The notes beneath the pieces are model-generated. The model was not told the origin of the DNA. It was given only the letters and a program-made list of their open reading frames with translations, and searched no databases. Positions 26,340-34,745 of a stretch of 64,000 nucleotides of DNA are shown here, in pieces (positions within the stretch are counted from its first letter, which is position 1; each line of letters starts with the position of its first letter). The DNA comes from Anaerolineales bacterium. Its GTDB lineage: Bacteria > Chloroflexota > Anaerolineae > Anaerolineales > Villigracilaceae. The stretch spans positions 4,145,223 to 4,209,222 of the forward strand of contig JABTTV010000001.1 in NCBI GenBank assembly GCA_015075725.1. The letters run 5' to 3'. The position numbers and the translations under genes were made by a program.

Positions 26340-28192
26340 GGCAATTCCTCAAAATCAACAACAACTTCCGATGCACTAGCCTGGAGCAGGTAACGATCAG
26401 AAGTAATTTGGGTAATGGCGCCACCCCTGACTGATACAGGTATTCGAGTAGACCGCAATATCAGCCAGGCTTCATCGTAAAAGTTACCCAGGGAAATCTC
26501 AAGCGCATTATTCTGAAAGTTCGTGGTGAGGGCGAGTCGAGAGTACCTTTGAACCGCCATTGCGGCTTCGCTGGATGTCATATTTCTTAATCCCGGGGCA
26601 GCTTCTGCCAGCCACGCTATGTATTCGATGTATTGGTCGCGAAGGTTTTCCCAGCCCTTTTCCGCGCCCCGCTCGGGATCAAGAATATCGTCCGGATGCA
26701 GAAAATGGGAATTAATATAATGCATCGCAATTTCATTAATTGCCGCCCATTGCATATATTCATCATCGACCAAATTGTAGCTTGAGATCACCCTCGGAAG
26801 TTCGATAACTCCGTCCGATGCCTCGCCAAATTCTTGGACATACACAGGCATATCCGAAGGCAAATAGAGGCTCGCGATCAATTTCAAGTTTGGCACCACC
26901 AAGGGCAGCCACCTCCTCGAATCAAAACACAGTACGTTGGAAGGAGGAATGTAGCCAAGCACGTTGTAATCAGGAAATACTTCACTGGTAAAAGTATAAA
27001 GGTCAAGCACCGATAATTGAGCTGCTTCGGTATTCGACCAGGAAGGATAATCAAACTGCTGGTTGACATCATTAGCCGTGGTGCATAACGGTACGTGGTT
27101 ATGACCGTGAAATATGATTTCACCGCCCATGGAAAGAAGCGACCGCCCGAAGAAGTTGTGTGGTTCCTGGTCTGACTGCTGGTATAAAGGAGGCGTTACC
27201 ACCTGAGTATATGTTTCAATAATTCCAGCGGTATAGCGGATGTTGTATTGCTCGGCTATCTCCTGCATTTCAGGCCACCATATCTCAGTAAAAAATACCG
27301 AAGACTCCATGTCGGGATAATCACGGGTAATATAATCGTTTTGTCCTTCGGGTAGGGGCGCAGGAAAATCATCAATAAAATATACGGAACTATTAATAAC
27401 AGGATAAACCACAACTTCCTGGGTTAATGTATACGCAGAAGCCGTGATCCCCCTGGCCGCTTTGTTGGAGAACTGATCCGAGTTTACAAAAACGACATGA
27501 CCATTGCCGCGCGCGCAATCCCACAAAAGGGGTATGGCCGTACCGTCTCCACTAACAAGGTGAACATCGCAATCTTCACCCAATTCCACATCATAGCTTC
27601 TTCCATTGATGAAATCCACACCAAGACGTCTGCCCTCGGTACCTGGCAGGAGGTCCGTTTCAAATTCGACCCCCTGGGTTGAAACCAATCCGTCGGAGAT
27701 TTTTGTGACGCCGACTCGCGGAGAGATTTGGTAAAGTAATTCAGTGGGATCAGGGCGGATTAGAAACAGAACACTTCCTCCAGCATCCAACCAGTTCAAA
27801 ACGGAATCAACCTCTGCAGTTGCCTTGGTTAGATCGAGAATGACGACAATAGCAGTGTGATAATCAGAGAGGTCTAACGGCCGGGAGGAATCAACACCAT
27901 AGACATCGTACTTAACCCTCATGTCAGCCAATGTGGCATACAGATTTTCCATTATATCTGTGTAATACTTCTGAGTGTTACTAGACTCGTATATAACAAC
28001 AGTGTTTGCAGGATTCTCAGGAAAGAAATTGAACACATTGACGTTTTCCTGTGGTAAAAATTGCAATGCTGTGTAGTATTTCGGTTCGACAGTATATTGG
28101 ATACCTGCCCGCTGCACAAAAAGAGTAAACGCAAGCGCGACAAGCAGAGCTAGCGGAAGGAGCAAAAGAGAAAAGTTATAGGTATGCTTCAT
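26336..28192 (-). CDS. DUF2194 / PelA-like polysaccharide deacetylase
   Basis: A 618-residue protein with an N-terminal signal anchor (LLLLPLALLVALAFTLF), an N-terminal region with a Rossmann-like look (about 60-240), and a catalytic deacetylase part. The deacetylase marks are VYFIDDFPAP (D275-D276 as catalytic base and metal Asp) and HGHNH (362-366). These match PelA/DUF2194-type deacetylases; there is no glycoside-hydrolase domain in front, as is typical for the Gram-positive form of PelA. It would partly deacetylate the exported polymer outside the membrane. Overlap with pelF is ATGA. Confidence 0.85.
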   Translation of the reverse strand: MKHTYNFSLLLLPLALLVALAFTLFVQRAGIQYTVEPKYYTALQFLPQENVNVFNFFPENPANTVVIYESSNTQKYYTDIMENLYATLADMRVKYDVYGVDSSRPLDLSDYHTAIVVILDLTKATAEVDSVLNWLDAGGSVLFLIRPDPTELLYQISPRVGVTKISDGLVSTQGVEFETDLLPGTEGRRLGVDFINGRSYDVELGEDCDVHLVSGDGTAIPLLWDCARGNGHVVFVNSDQFSNKAARGITASAYTLTQEVVVYPVINSSVYFIDDFPAPLPEGQNDYITRDYPDMESSVFFTEIWWPEMQEIAEQYNIRYTAGIIETYTQVVTPPLYQQSDQEPHNFFGRSLLSMGGEIIFHGHNHVPLCTTANDVNQQFDYPSWSNTEAAQLSVLDLYTFTSEVFPDYNVLGYIPPSNVLCFDSRRWLPLVVPNLKLIASLYLPSDMPVYVQEFGEASDGVIELPRVISSYNLVDDEYMQWAAINEIAMHYINSHFLHPDDILDPERGAEKGWENLRDQYIEYIAWLAEAAPGLRNMTSSEAAMAVQRYSRLALTTNFQNNALEISLGNFYDEAWLILRSTRIPVSVRGGAITQITSDRYLLQASASEVVVDFEELP

Positions 28193-28205
28193 AATGGCGT
28201 CAACT

Positions 28206-29096
28206 TTATCGGGAAAGCCAATATTTCAAAGACTCCCTGCCCTCCCTCGTCCACTGAATTTCAACGGGAATCCGGGACAGGATATCCTCCAATCTCCTAC
28301 TATCCATGCTATCCACACAGGCGCGGATGTATGAAATCCAAGATCGCTCGTCCAATGGCCACTCTTTGACAAGGCGGTCCACAATGTCATATGCCGCGTT
28401 AAATTCCCCCAACTTGATGCGATTTTTCAACATTTTGATCAAAACTTCCTGCGGCTGATCCGCCATTTCCAGTTTTTTTTCCAGGGCTTTGGAAAATACA
28501 ATCCTCATATTCCGAAGTAAATGTTCCTCCAACAGACCGCTTTCAATGTATTGCTCCAACGATTCGACATACTTGTCCAACAAGGACTTGTCGGCTGGGT
28601 CGTTTTCTATTGCGACAGCTAATTTTTGTATGGAAAGTTGTAAATCTTTCTGGGCTTTGGAGATGGTTGTCGTGGCGTAGTGCGAGGTCTCAATATCCTC
28701 ATTGTATTTTGCTATATTCAGGACATCAAGAAATTTCATGGGATCTGAATAAAGCGTCTCCAACATATACTTCCTTCGAATGCTCACGTCATTTATAAGT
28801 ATTGCTTCTTCCAAAGGGACAATGTCTTTATTCTCATTAAAACTTTTCAACGTAACCCACAGGATGTTATCGCCCAGTGAAAGTGTCTCAAGGTCCACAG
28901 GTTTGCTGTTCTGCAGTTTCATGACATTCATTGACTCTGCCACACCAGCTATCAGGGGACCGAAGAGAGGCACAAAAGTAACCACGATAACATATTCCCA
29001 CCGAAGATGTGTTCTTCCGGTAAGAATGTAAAACACGCAGACCCCCGCCAATAAGAGATGCAACATAACGAAGTAGGCCTCGAACGGAATGCTCAA
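28206..29096 (-). CDS. pelE: PelE-like membrane/helical-repeat protein
   Basis: A 296-residue protein with two membrane helices at the N-terminus (about 8-25 and 33-52) and then an all-helical, TPR-like soluble part to the end. This architecture and the position between pelD and the deacetylase are those of PelE in Gram-positive-type clusters, where it belongs to the inner-membrane complex. The TTG start at 29096 has GGAGAG upstream. Sequence similarity to PelE cannot be judged by eye, so the call rests on architecture and neighbours. Confidence 0.7.
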   Translation of the reverse strand: MSIPFEAYFVMLHLLLAGVCVFYILTGRTHLRWEYVIVVTFVPLFGPLIAGVAESMNVMKLQNSKPVDLETLSLGDNILWVTLKSFNENKDIVPLEEAILINDVSIRRKYMLETLYSDPMKFLDVLNIAKYNEDIETSHYATTTISKAQKDLQLSIQKLAVAIENDPADKSLLDKYVESLEQYIESGLLEEHLLRNMRIVFSKALEKKLEMADQPQEVLIKMLKNRIKLGEFNAAYDIVDRLVKEWPLDERSWISYIRACVDSMDSRRLEDILSRIPVEIQWTREGRESLKYWLSR

Positions 29097-29131
29097 ACTT
29101 TATCTCTCCAATAAGGTCGTTAATTTATGAA

Positions 29132-31306
29132 TTAATCGAAGGGAAGGTCTGCCGCTTCTATCAACCTGCCCTGGATGCCGTGCCGCTCCAAGCGTCTGAC
29201 AATCTCAGAGGAGGCAAGCCGATCCGCCTGAGAGAGAAGAACATAATATGTTCCATCCCGCAACATCCCTACAATGTCGACGGAACGAATCTCTTTTGAA
29301 AGCAAATGATAAAGTCCTTCTATCTCCTCCTTTGATTCTTCCAACAGGATTAGCTGGAAGTCGGAGACTTTGCTCCTTTTCATTTCGAGCCGAACTTTGA
29401 GCAGATCAAGGAAAGCCTCCTGATTCATGATCCGGGTAGTTGGCAAGTACATTTGCGAGTAATTTGCATCCAGAAAAATTGTGGCACGGACCAGGGATGC
29501 TTCTATCAAACCACAAATCACCTTGAAAAGGTTGTAATAATAAGTCGAGAATTGGTCGAACTCAGCTGACCAGATGACGATCATCGCTACCGGAACATTG
29601 AACGGATAGGAATTATTAAACACCGGTGCTACATATGCCGGGTAGTTTTCTAGCAAGCGGGTATTTTGGAATATCCTCCCACTTTCGATGGCATCCAGCA
29701 ATTCGGGGTAGTCATTTAACTTCAAGGATTTTTTCAGAATTAACGAGGAGATCATCTCGGGCGATTTCGCCTCCAGCCGCGCATACGCCCGGCTGCTGTC
29801 CAGTGTATAAATAGCGATGTTTCTATTATTCATCAACTCTTCAAGGATGGTCAACGCCCGGAAATAAACGGCATGTTCCTGAAGTTTGTCGAGTTCCTGG
29901 GTGATTGTGAAAATCTTTCCAAAACTATCGCGATACCCTATCAACCGCTCTCGAAATTCGTCTTTCAAGGCGCGAATTTCATTAAAGACCTCAAACAGGA
30001 ATGTGTATTTCTCCATGAGCAATTGATATTGCTTCTGCCCATTGACTATTTGGTTCTCTGTTTTATCATGAGCGTAACCGGTAATCAGGCCTGCGGCAAG
30101 ATACATGACGAACGGAAACCAGTTTCCCACATTATAAACGAGCAGCTGCCATTCCACATTTAATTGAAACCATGTGTAAACCACAAAAATGCCCATCAGG
30201 ATCGATGCGTACAAACCAAACTGAAGTCCGTAAATCGAGCCCATGATGACAACATACACCAGGCGAAAATCCACGTATTGAAACTGTATCAGGGTGTTAG
30301 TCAGCTGACTCAGGTAAATTGCGAGCGCCGCGCCTCCAATAAGTTCGGCCCATCGTAATAGCGGCCTATCAGAGCGAAATCTTTCAGCCATAGTGCGTAC
30401 GAACGACCGTTTTGCCAAAGTTCTGCCCGCCGCCGCAATGACCTCTGGAAGTTCGGACTGTAAATCACGGGTATCATTCCATTCAAAAATTCTTTTTGCC
30501 AGGGCGTTATCTGCAGGCCGCGTCAGAGCATTATTTTTATTCCCTTCTTGAAAAGTAATATTGGGGTAATAGTTTCCAAGCATATCAGCCAGGTTTGAAA
30601 AGTCCATCGGATTCGACATTGACAGATTCACGCTAGACGTTTCATGAGAGTAATCCGCATTAACAGCATTGTTGATGAAATCCGCTACATCATCCTCATG
30701 CAAGAAGGCACAGGGTGAATCCGGTGCGCCAGGCAATACGATTTTCCTGCCATGACGGCCACTATCAATTAACCGGTTTAACAATCCGTTTTTTTCCTGC
30801 CGCCCGTAAACAAATGGCACGCGCACAATCGTCAGATTTAAACCGTAATTTCTTTGGTAGAACTGGCAAAGTTGTTCGCAGGAATGAAGAACGTTTCCAT
30901 TGATCGATTCCGGAGTCCCCCGGTCGTCACCTGAAGGATTTTTCGAATTTCCTAAAACTTCCGTGGAACTAATGAAAATGAAGTGACGGAGTTTCTCCGA
31001 CCCAAAGTTTTCCAGCGTATTCTTTAGAGCGTCCAATTGGTGGCCATCCGAATAGTTACCGCCAGTACTATCAAGCAATTCCTCTCTTGTGGCTAAAAAT
31101 ACGACAATGTCGAATTTATAAGAAGAAAGGATATTAAAAAAAACTGGGTCGGCTGGGTTTAAAGAATGAACAATGACATTTCGCTGGTTTACATGGATAG
31201 CTTGCGAGTTATATGATGCCAAAACGACTTTGTTTTGGTCCTTAATCAATCTCTGCGTTATCGGAAGGGCGAGAGAAGAAAGATTTCCGGTAATTAAAAT
31301 ATTCAC
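29132..31306 (-). CDS. pelD: PelD-like c-di-GMP receptor with N-terminal SDR-like domain
   Basis: 724 residues. Domains in order: an NAD-epimerase/SDR-like domain (about 1-280), four membrane helices (about 320-425), a coiled linker, a GAF-like domain (about 460-600) and a degenerate GGDEF domain (about 610-724). The SDR part keeps the opening ILITGN but the YxxxK pair reads H141 and Q145, so it is probably not an enzyme. In the GGDEF part the I-site RxxD is kept as RSVD (674-677), while the catalytic GGDEF reads RDGTY. PelD proteins of this kind bind c-di-GMP to activate polymer synthesis. The GTG start has no clear Shine-Dalgarno. First gene of the cluster. Confidence 0.85.
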   Translation of the reverse strand: MNILITGNLSSLALPITQRLIKDQNKVVLASYNSQAIHVNQRNVIVHSLNPADPVFFNILSSYKFDIVVFLATREELLDSTGGNYSDGHQLDALKNTLENFGSEKLRHFIFISSTEVLGNSKNPSGDDRGTPESINGNVLHSCEQLCQFYQRNYGLNLTIVRVPFVYGRQEKNGLLNRLIDSGRHGRKIVLPGAPDSPCAFLHEDDVADFINNAVNADYSHETSSVNLSMSNPMDFSNLADMLGNYYPNITFQEGNKNNALTRPADNALAKRIFEWNDTRDLQSELPEVIAAAGRTLAKRSFVRTMAERFRSDRPLLRWAELIGGAALAIYLSQLTNTLIQFQYVDFRLVYVVIMGSIYGLQFGLYASILMGIFVVYTWFQLNVEWQLLVYNVGNWFPFVMYLAAGLITGYAHDKTENQIVNGQKQYQLLMEKYTFLFEVFNEIRALKDEFRERLIGYRDSFGKIFTITQELDKLQEHAVYFRALTILEELMNNRNIAIYTLDSSRAYARLEAKSPEMISSLILKKSLKLNDYPELLDAIESGRIFQNTRLLENYPAYVAPVFNNSYPFNVPVAMIVIWSAEFDQFSTYYYNLFKVICGLIEASLVRATIFLDANYSQMYLPTTRIMNQEAFLDLLKVRLEMKRSKVSDFQLILLEESKEEIEGLYHLLSKEIRSVDIVGMLRDGTYYVLLSQADRLASSEIVRRLERHGIQGRLIEAADLPFD

Positions 31307-31432
31307 TTCGCAATAATTCCCAATGACTTTCTGCTATAGGTTAAATTTCGTAACTGTATCCACTGAATTGAGCTCATAGAATGGATAGAAATAGCTTCCC
31401 GCAAAACTTGATTTCGATTTACGCGCCCTTTA

Positions 31433-31459
31433 GTTGATTTATAATTTATGGAAATCAAC
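31433..31459. promoter_or_regulatory. AT-rich inverted repeat upstream of pelD
   Basis: GTTGATTT (31433-31440) and AAATCAAC (31452-31459) flank 11 bases, about 130 bases before the pelD start codon. This spacing is like that of a helix-turn-helix operator. A further ATCAACC follows on the right. No binding protein is encoded nearby, so an operator is only an inference. Confidence 0.4.
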
Positions 31460-31788
31460 ATTTATCAACCTATTATACACCCGCAGTTTTTGACGCCGGA
31501 AGGAAAGGAATTTCAACGGTATCGAAACATAATTGTCGCTTGAAGCGTACAGTGCACAGATAATGCCATATCATGATTGGGAAAGGCGCACCTGCCCGAT
31601 TAAAAATCTTTTCGAGTAACATGGTCTGTTGAATGAGTTGCAGTTTAGAATCACCATAGCAGTTTTATTATACACCGGGCAATCGCCATATAGGGATTTT
31701 ACTTCCTTACAAAATTATTTCAGACGGATGAGGAGGTCTTTGTTTTTCCCTGTTAAAATTAGATTCTAGATAGGTTTACAATATGGGT

Positions 31789-31822
31789 CACAGCTCGACT
31801 TCAAGGCGAAAATCGAGCCGTG
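31789..31822 (-). terminator. Hairpin downstream of the ABC permease gene
   Basis: On the minus strand CACGGCTCGA pairs with TCGAGCTGTG (one G-T pair) around a 14-base loop, 25 bases after the permease stop. No T-run follows, so it may be an mRNA end stabiliser rather than an intrinsic terminator. Confidence 0.4.
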
Positions 31823-31846
31823 AAACCTAAATATCAGGACACTCTC

Positions 31847-32632
31847 TTACGCCGATGCTCCGGAGTAATTCCTCAAACCAAACCTCCAGATGACCCTCGT
31901 AATGGTCGCCAAAACCACGGTCAGGGCGAGAGCACCAAGCCAGGTTTGGAGAGACAGGCGTCCAGTCAGGGCGGAGGCGGGTACGGTCACGGCAAAGGCG
32001 ACGGGGACGAGAAAGGTCAAGCCGTATCTCAGCCAGTTCGGGTAGATATCCACGGGCCAGCGACCTGCGGCATAGAGACCTTCGAAGAGATTGGCAATCT
32101 CATGCACGCGCACAAACCAGAACGCGGTGGATGTAATGACAAGCCAGAAGCAATACACCATTATGGCACCCATGACCAGCGCCGAGATGAACCCAAGAGA
32201 AGACCAGAAATCCATACGCCAGCCAAGTTGTGACATTGCGACGATTAAAACGATCGTCCCGATGATTACGTCTGTGTTTTGCCATAGGCGATACTCGCGC
32301 ACACTTGCCAATAACTGCGCGTCGGCGGGTTTGGTAAGGATGTAATCGAGAGTCCCTTCGCGGATTTCGTCCATGAGCCGTTCCATGTTCGGCTGGATCG
32401 CCGAGCGAATGATGCCGCCAGTGATGGTGAAAACACCCATCACGGCAAGCAAATCCGCCTTGCCCCAGCCGCCGAGCTCATTGACCTGGTTGAAGACAAG
32501 GTTCAAGCCGATCAGGCCGGTGGCGAGCGCAATGAAGGTTTGGAGAATCTGGATATAAAGATTGGCGCGGTATTGGAATTCGTTCATGATCCCGATCCGC
32601 AGGTAGTTGAAAGCCAGTTTAAATCCCTGCAT
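31847..32632 (-). CDS. ABC-2 type permease (COG3694-like)
   Basis: About 261 residues with six hydrophobic helices. The ATG at 32632 has GGGAGG upstream; the frame continues another 67 codons upstream but only as shadow of the next gene. The MDEIREGTLDYILTKPADAQLL segment between helices is typical of ABC-2 export permeases of the group that occurs in threes with one ATPase and a second permease. It starts two bases after the preceding permease stop. Together the three genes form one exporter; its cargo is unknown. Confidence 0.85.
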   Translation of the reverse strand: MQGFKLAFNYLRIGIMNEFQYRANLYIQILQTFIALATGLIGLNLVFNQVNELGGWGKADLLAVMGVFTITGGIIRSAIQPNMERLMDEIREGTLDYILTKPADAQLLASVREYRLWQNTDVIIGTIVLIVAMSQLGWRMDFWSSLGFISALVMGAIMVYCFWLVITSTAFWFVRVHEIANLFEGLYAAGRWPVDIYPNWLRYGLTFLVPVAFAVTVPASALTGRLSLQTWLGALALTVVLATITRVIWRFGLRNYSGASA

Positions 32633-32634
32633 GA

Positions 32635-33438
32635 TTAACCTCCCACCGCCGAAAAGCGGCGAATGGCGATCTTCCAAATCTGACTGACGAATACTGCGCC
32701 AAAGAAAACCCATATGAACTGCATTCCCAAGCCGATGAACAAGTCGTTGACAGACATGTTCCCCACCAGCACTTCGATGGGATAGCCAAACGCCCAGCGG
32801 AACGGGAAGAACCACGCCGCCCTCTGCACCCAATCAGGCATGAGCGAGAGAGGCACGAGGCGGCCGGAGAGGATCAGCTCTGCGGCAAAATACAACTCGA
32901 ACAAGGCGCTGACGCGCGTCGTCCAAAATGTGACCATGCCAAGCAGCGACAAGGTGATGGTGCGAATCAGGTACGCCATCCATATCGCTACAAAAAATAC
33001 CACCCCGTCGAGAAGGGTCGGATTCAGGTCCGGTTTGAAAATCAGCGAAAGCACAAGCGCCAGGGGAATCCACAGGATGATCATGACAACCTTCCAACCG
33101 GCAAAGAACGCAACATCTTCATGCAAGGGATGCATCGGACGAAGAAGCGACATCGAAAGCCTTCCCTGGCGGATGCGCCATTCCCAACCGTAGGGCGTAA
33201 AGGCGATGTTCATCTGGCGCACGAGCGTCCATACGATGTAATAAGCGGCAAGCGAGCCGGGAGTATACCCACCCACCGACCCACCCTGCTGTTCGGCGAC
33301 CGCAGACCAAACCACCATGTAGATGACCGGTTCGGCAAGCATGCCGATCATATAAAAATAATTGGCGATGGGATACTGCCACTGCTCGAGGACCGAAACC
33401 CTCATCATGGACGTGTAAAAATCGAAATAGCGTTTCAT
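32635..33438 (-). CDS. ABC-2 type permease (COG4587-like)
   Basis: A 267-residue membrane protein with six helices. The loop GWEWRIRQGRLSMSLLRPMHPLH before helix three parallels the REGTLDYILTKP loop of the neighbouring permease, and both are expected to contact the ATPase. Its start codon overlaps the stop of the ATPase gene (ATGA, 33435-33438), so the two are coupled. It would form a heterodimeric channel with the product of 31847-32632. Confidence 0.85.
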   Translation of the reverse strand: MKRYFDFYTSMMRVSVLEQWQYPIANYFYMIGMLAEPVIYMVVWSAVAEQQGGSVGGYTPGSLAAYYIVWTLVRQMNIAFTPYGWEWRIRQGRLSMSLLRPMHPLHEDVAFFAGWKVVMIILWIPLALVLSLIFKPDLNPTLLDGVVFFVAIWMAYLIRTITLSLLGMVTFWTTRVSALFELYFAAELILSGRLVPLSLMPDWVQRAAWFFPFRWAFGYPIEVLVGNMSVNDLFIGLGMQFIWVFFGAVFVSQIWKIAIRRFSAVGG

Positions 33439-34421
33439 TCGAGCGCCTCCTTCCTGACCGCGAAGACGGATTCGATCACATCTTCGATGGGCGCGGCCTC
33501 GACAGTGAGGTCATCAACGGATAGTTCAGTGAGAAGGCGGGATGTGACCGCCGAGGTCTTTTCCTTGGGAACGCGCATCATCACTCTGGACCCGTCAATG
33601 GATACCACATCCCCGTATTGACTAAAGTCTGCGGCGGGATTATCGAGCGTAAAGCCAACGGTCTTGAAGGCGGAGAATTTTTCGACCAATGCGGCAAGGT
33701 CGCCGTCAAAAAGCAACCGTCCATGATGAATGACGATGACCCGCCTGCATAGGGCTTCCACATCCGCCATGTAGTGGCTGGTGAGCAGGACCGTCGCGCC
33801 GTAGCGTTTGTTGTATTCCGCCACGAACGAACGGATGCGCTTTTGCATCGTCACGTCGAGACCCAGAGTCGGCTCATCGAGGAAGAGAATCTTCGGTTTG
33901 TGCAGCAATGCACCGACGAATTCCATCTTCATGCGCTCGCCCAATGAAAGATTCCGGACGGGTTTTTGCACAAGGTCTTTCAACTCGAGCAATTCCACGA
34001 ACTCATCGCGGGTGCGCTTGAATTCATCTGTCGGGATGCTGTAGATGGCGCGTTGAAGATCGAACGAGTCGAGAGCGGGCAGATCCCATGAAAGCTGGTT
34101 GCGATTGCCCATCACCAGCGTTATCTGACGCAGATAATCGTGGTTGCGTTTGGCGGGTTCGTAACCCAACACAGATAGCCCGCCGGATGTGGGGTGCAAG
34201 AGTCCGCTGAGCATTTTGAGCGTGGTGGTCTTTCCAGCGCCGTTCGGGCCGAGAAAACCGACGACTTCACCGGGCTGGATGTCGAACGATATTTCATCCA
34301 CGGCTTTGACGGTCTTGTACGTCCGTTTGAAGAGCCCTTTCGCGGCGGCTTTCAAGCCCGCTTCGCGCTCGGGGACCTGATAATGTTTTGCCAGTTTCGA
34401 GATCGAAATGACAGAAGGCAT
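33435..34421 (-). CDS. ABC transporter ATP-binding protein (COG4586-like)
   Basis: A 328-residue ATPase. Walker A GPNGAGKTT, the Q-loop region with MGNRNQLSWDLPALDSF, the signature LSLGERMKME (variant of LSGGQ), Walker B ILFLDEPTLGLD and the switch His in LTSHYM are all intact. A C-terminal domain of about 90 residues follows, as in antibiotic and lipid exporters. The start has AGGAGAT upstream. A leader ORF and a terminator (34487-34601) lie in front of it, so expression is likely controlled by attenuation. Confidence 0.92.
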   Translation of the reverse strand: MPSVISISKLAKHYQVPEREAGLKAAAKGLFKRTYKTVKAVDEISFDIQPGEVVGFLGPNGAGKTTTLKMLSGLLHPTSGGLSVLGYEPAKRNHDYLRQITLVMGNRNQLSWDLPALDSFDLQRAIYSIPTDEFKRTRDEFVELLELKDLVQKPVRNLSLGERMKMEFVGALLHKPKILFLDEPTLGLDVTMQKRIRSFVAEYNKRYGATVLLTSHYMADVEALCRRVIVIHHGRLLFDGDLAALVEKFSAFKTVGFTLDNPAADFSQYGDVVSIDGSRVMMRVPKEKTSAVTSRLLTELSVDDLTVEAAPIEDVIESVFAVRKEALE

Positions 34422-34486
34422 GGATATCTCCTGATAAAGTCTTTTGCTGTTGGTATTGTTGAACTAATAGTCCGCCCGGCGGCAAT

Positions 34487-34518
34487 AAAAAAACCGCAGG
34501 GCATCGACGCGCCTGCGG
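34487..34518 (-). terminator. Intrinsic terminator ahead of the ABC ATPase
   Basis: On the minus strand CCGCAGG (34518-34512) pairs with CCTGCGG (34500-34494) around 11 bases and is followed by seven T (34493-34487). It is strong and textbook-like, yet stands upstream of the ABC ATPase on the same strand and just after a small leader ORF, the position of an attenuator. Confidence 0.88.
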
Positions 34519-34538
34519 ATGGAAAACATGGGATTTAA

Positions 34539-34601
34539 TTACCCAATCAGCCCGCTGGGAGGCACGCAAAAATCTACCTGGTTGTTCATTACGATTGCCA
34601 T
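34539..34601 (-). CDS. 20-residue leader peptide ORF before the ABC exporter
   Basis: ATG at 34601 with a perfect AAAGGAGG (34610-34617) eight bases upstream, 20 codons and TAA at 34539. The peptide is MAIVMNNQVDFCVPPSGLIG; it has no signal or membrane segment and contains a Pro-Pro pair, a known stall-prone element. It ends 21 bases before the terminator stem, and the ABC ATPase gene starts 66 bases beyond the terminator. The strong ribosome site for so short a frame argues for a regulatory leader. Function is inferred from arrangement only. Confidence 0.65.
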   Translation of the reverse strand: MAIVMNNQVDFCVPPSGLIG

Positions 34602-34639
34602 TCGAAGTGCCTCCTTTCAGATTAGAATTGAACGGGCAG

Positions 34640-34668
34640 AGTTTATCACAGACAAAAACGATATGCAA
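34640..34668 (-). promoter_or_regulatory. Promoter of the leader-ABC exporter unit
   Basis: On the minus strand TTGCAT (34668-34663), a 17-base spacer and TGA-TAAACT with extended -10 (hexamer 34645-34640). It is 38 bases before the leader ATG. Confidence 0.5.
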
Positions 34669-34745
34669 GAATGAATTTCGAAAACCAGGATTCGAAAGTC
34701 TGACGACCTTCGAGCCAAATCAGGAGATTTGCCGCACGGAGTGAA

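Larger units (their letters stand above)
31307..31846. other. Regulatory/intergenic region between the Pel cluster and the ABC exporter
   Basis: 540 bases with no gene on either strand. It must contain the pelD promoter and the 3' end of the ABC exporter mRNA. An AT-rich palindrome lies at 31433-31459 and a 10-bp hairpin at 31789-31822. No consensus promoter was recognised with confidence. Confidence 0.6.

Noticed and set aside
23230-31900. Integrative element with att repeats at tRNA-Arg
   Set aside because: No copy of the tRNA 3' end, no integrase and no recombination gene were found; only the position and composition hint at transfer.
34539-34601. Leader ORF as the end of a longer broken gene
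   Set aside because: The strong AAAGGAGG directly before its ATG and no homology upstream argue for a true short ORF.
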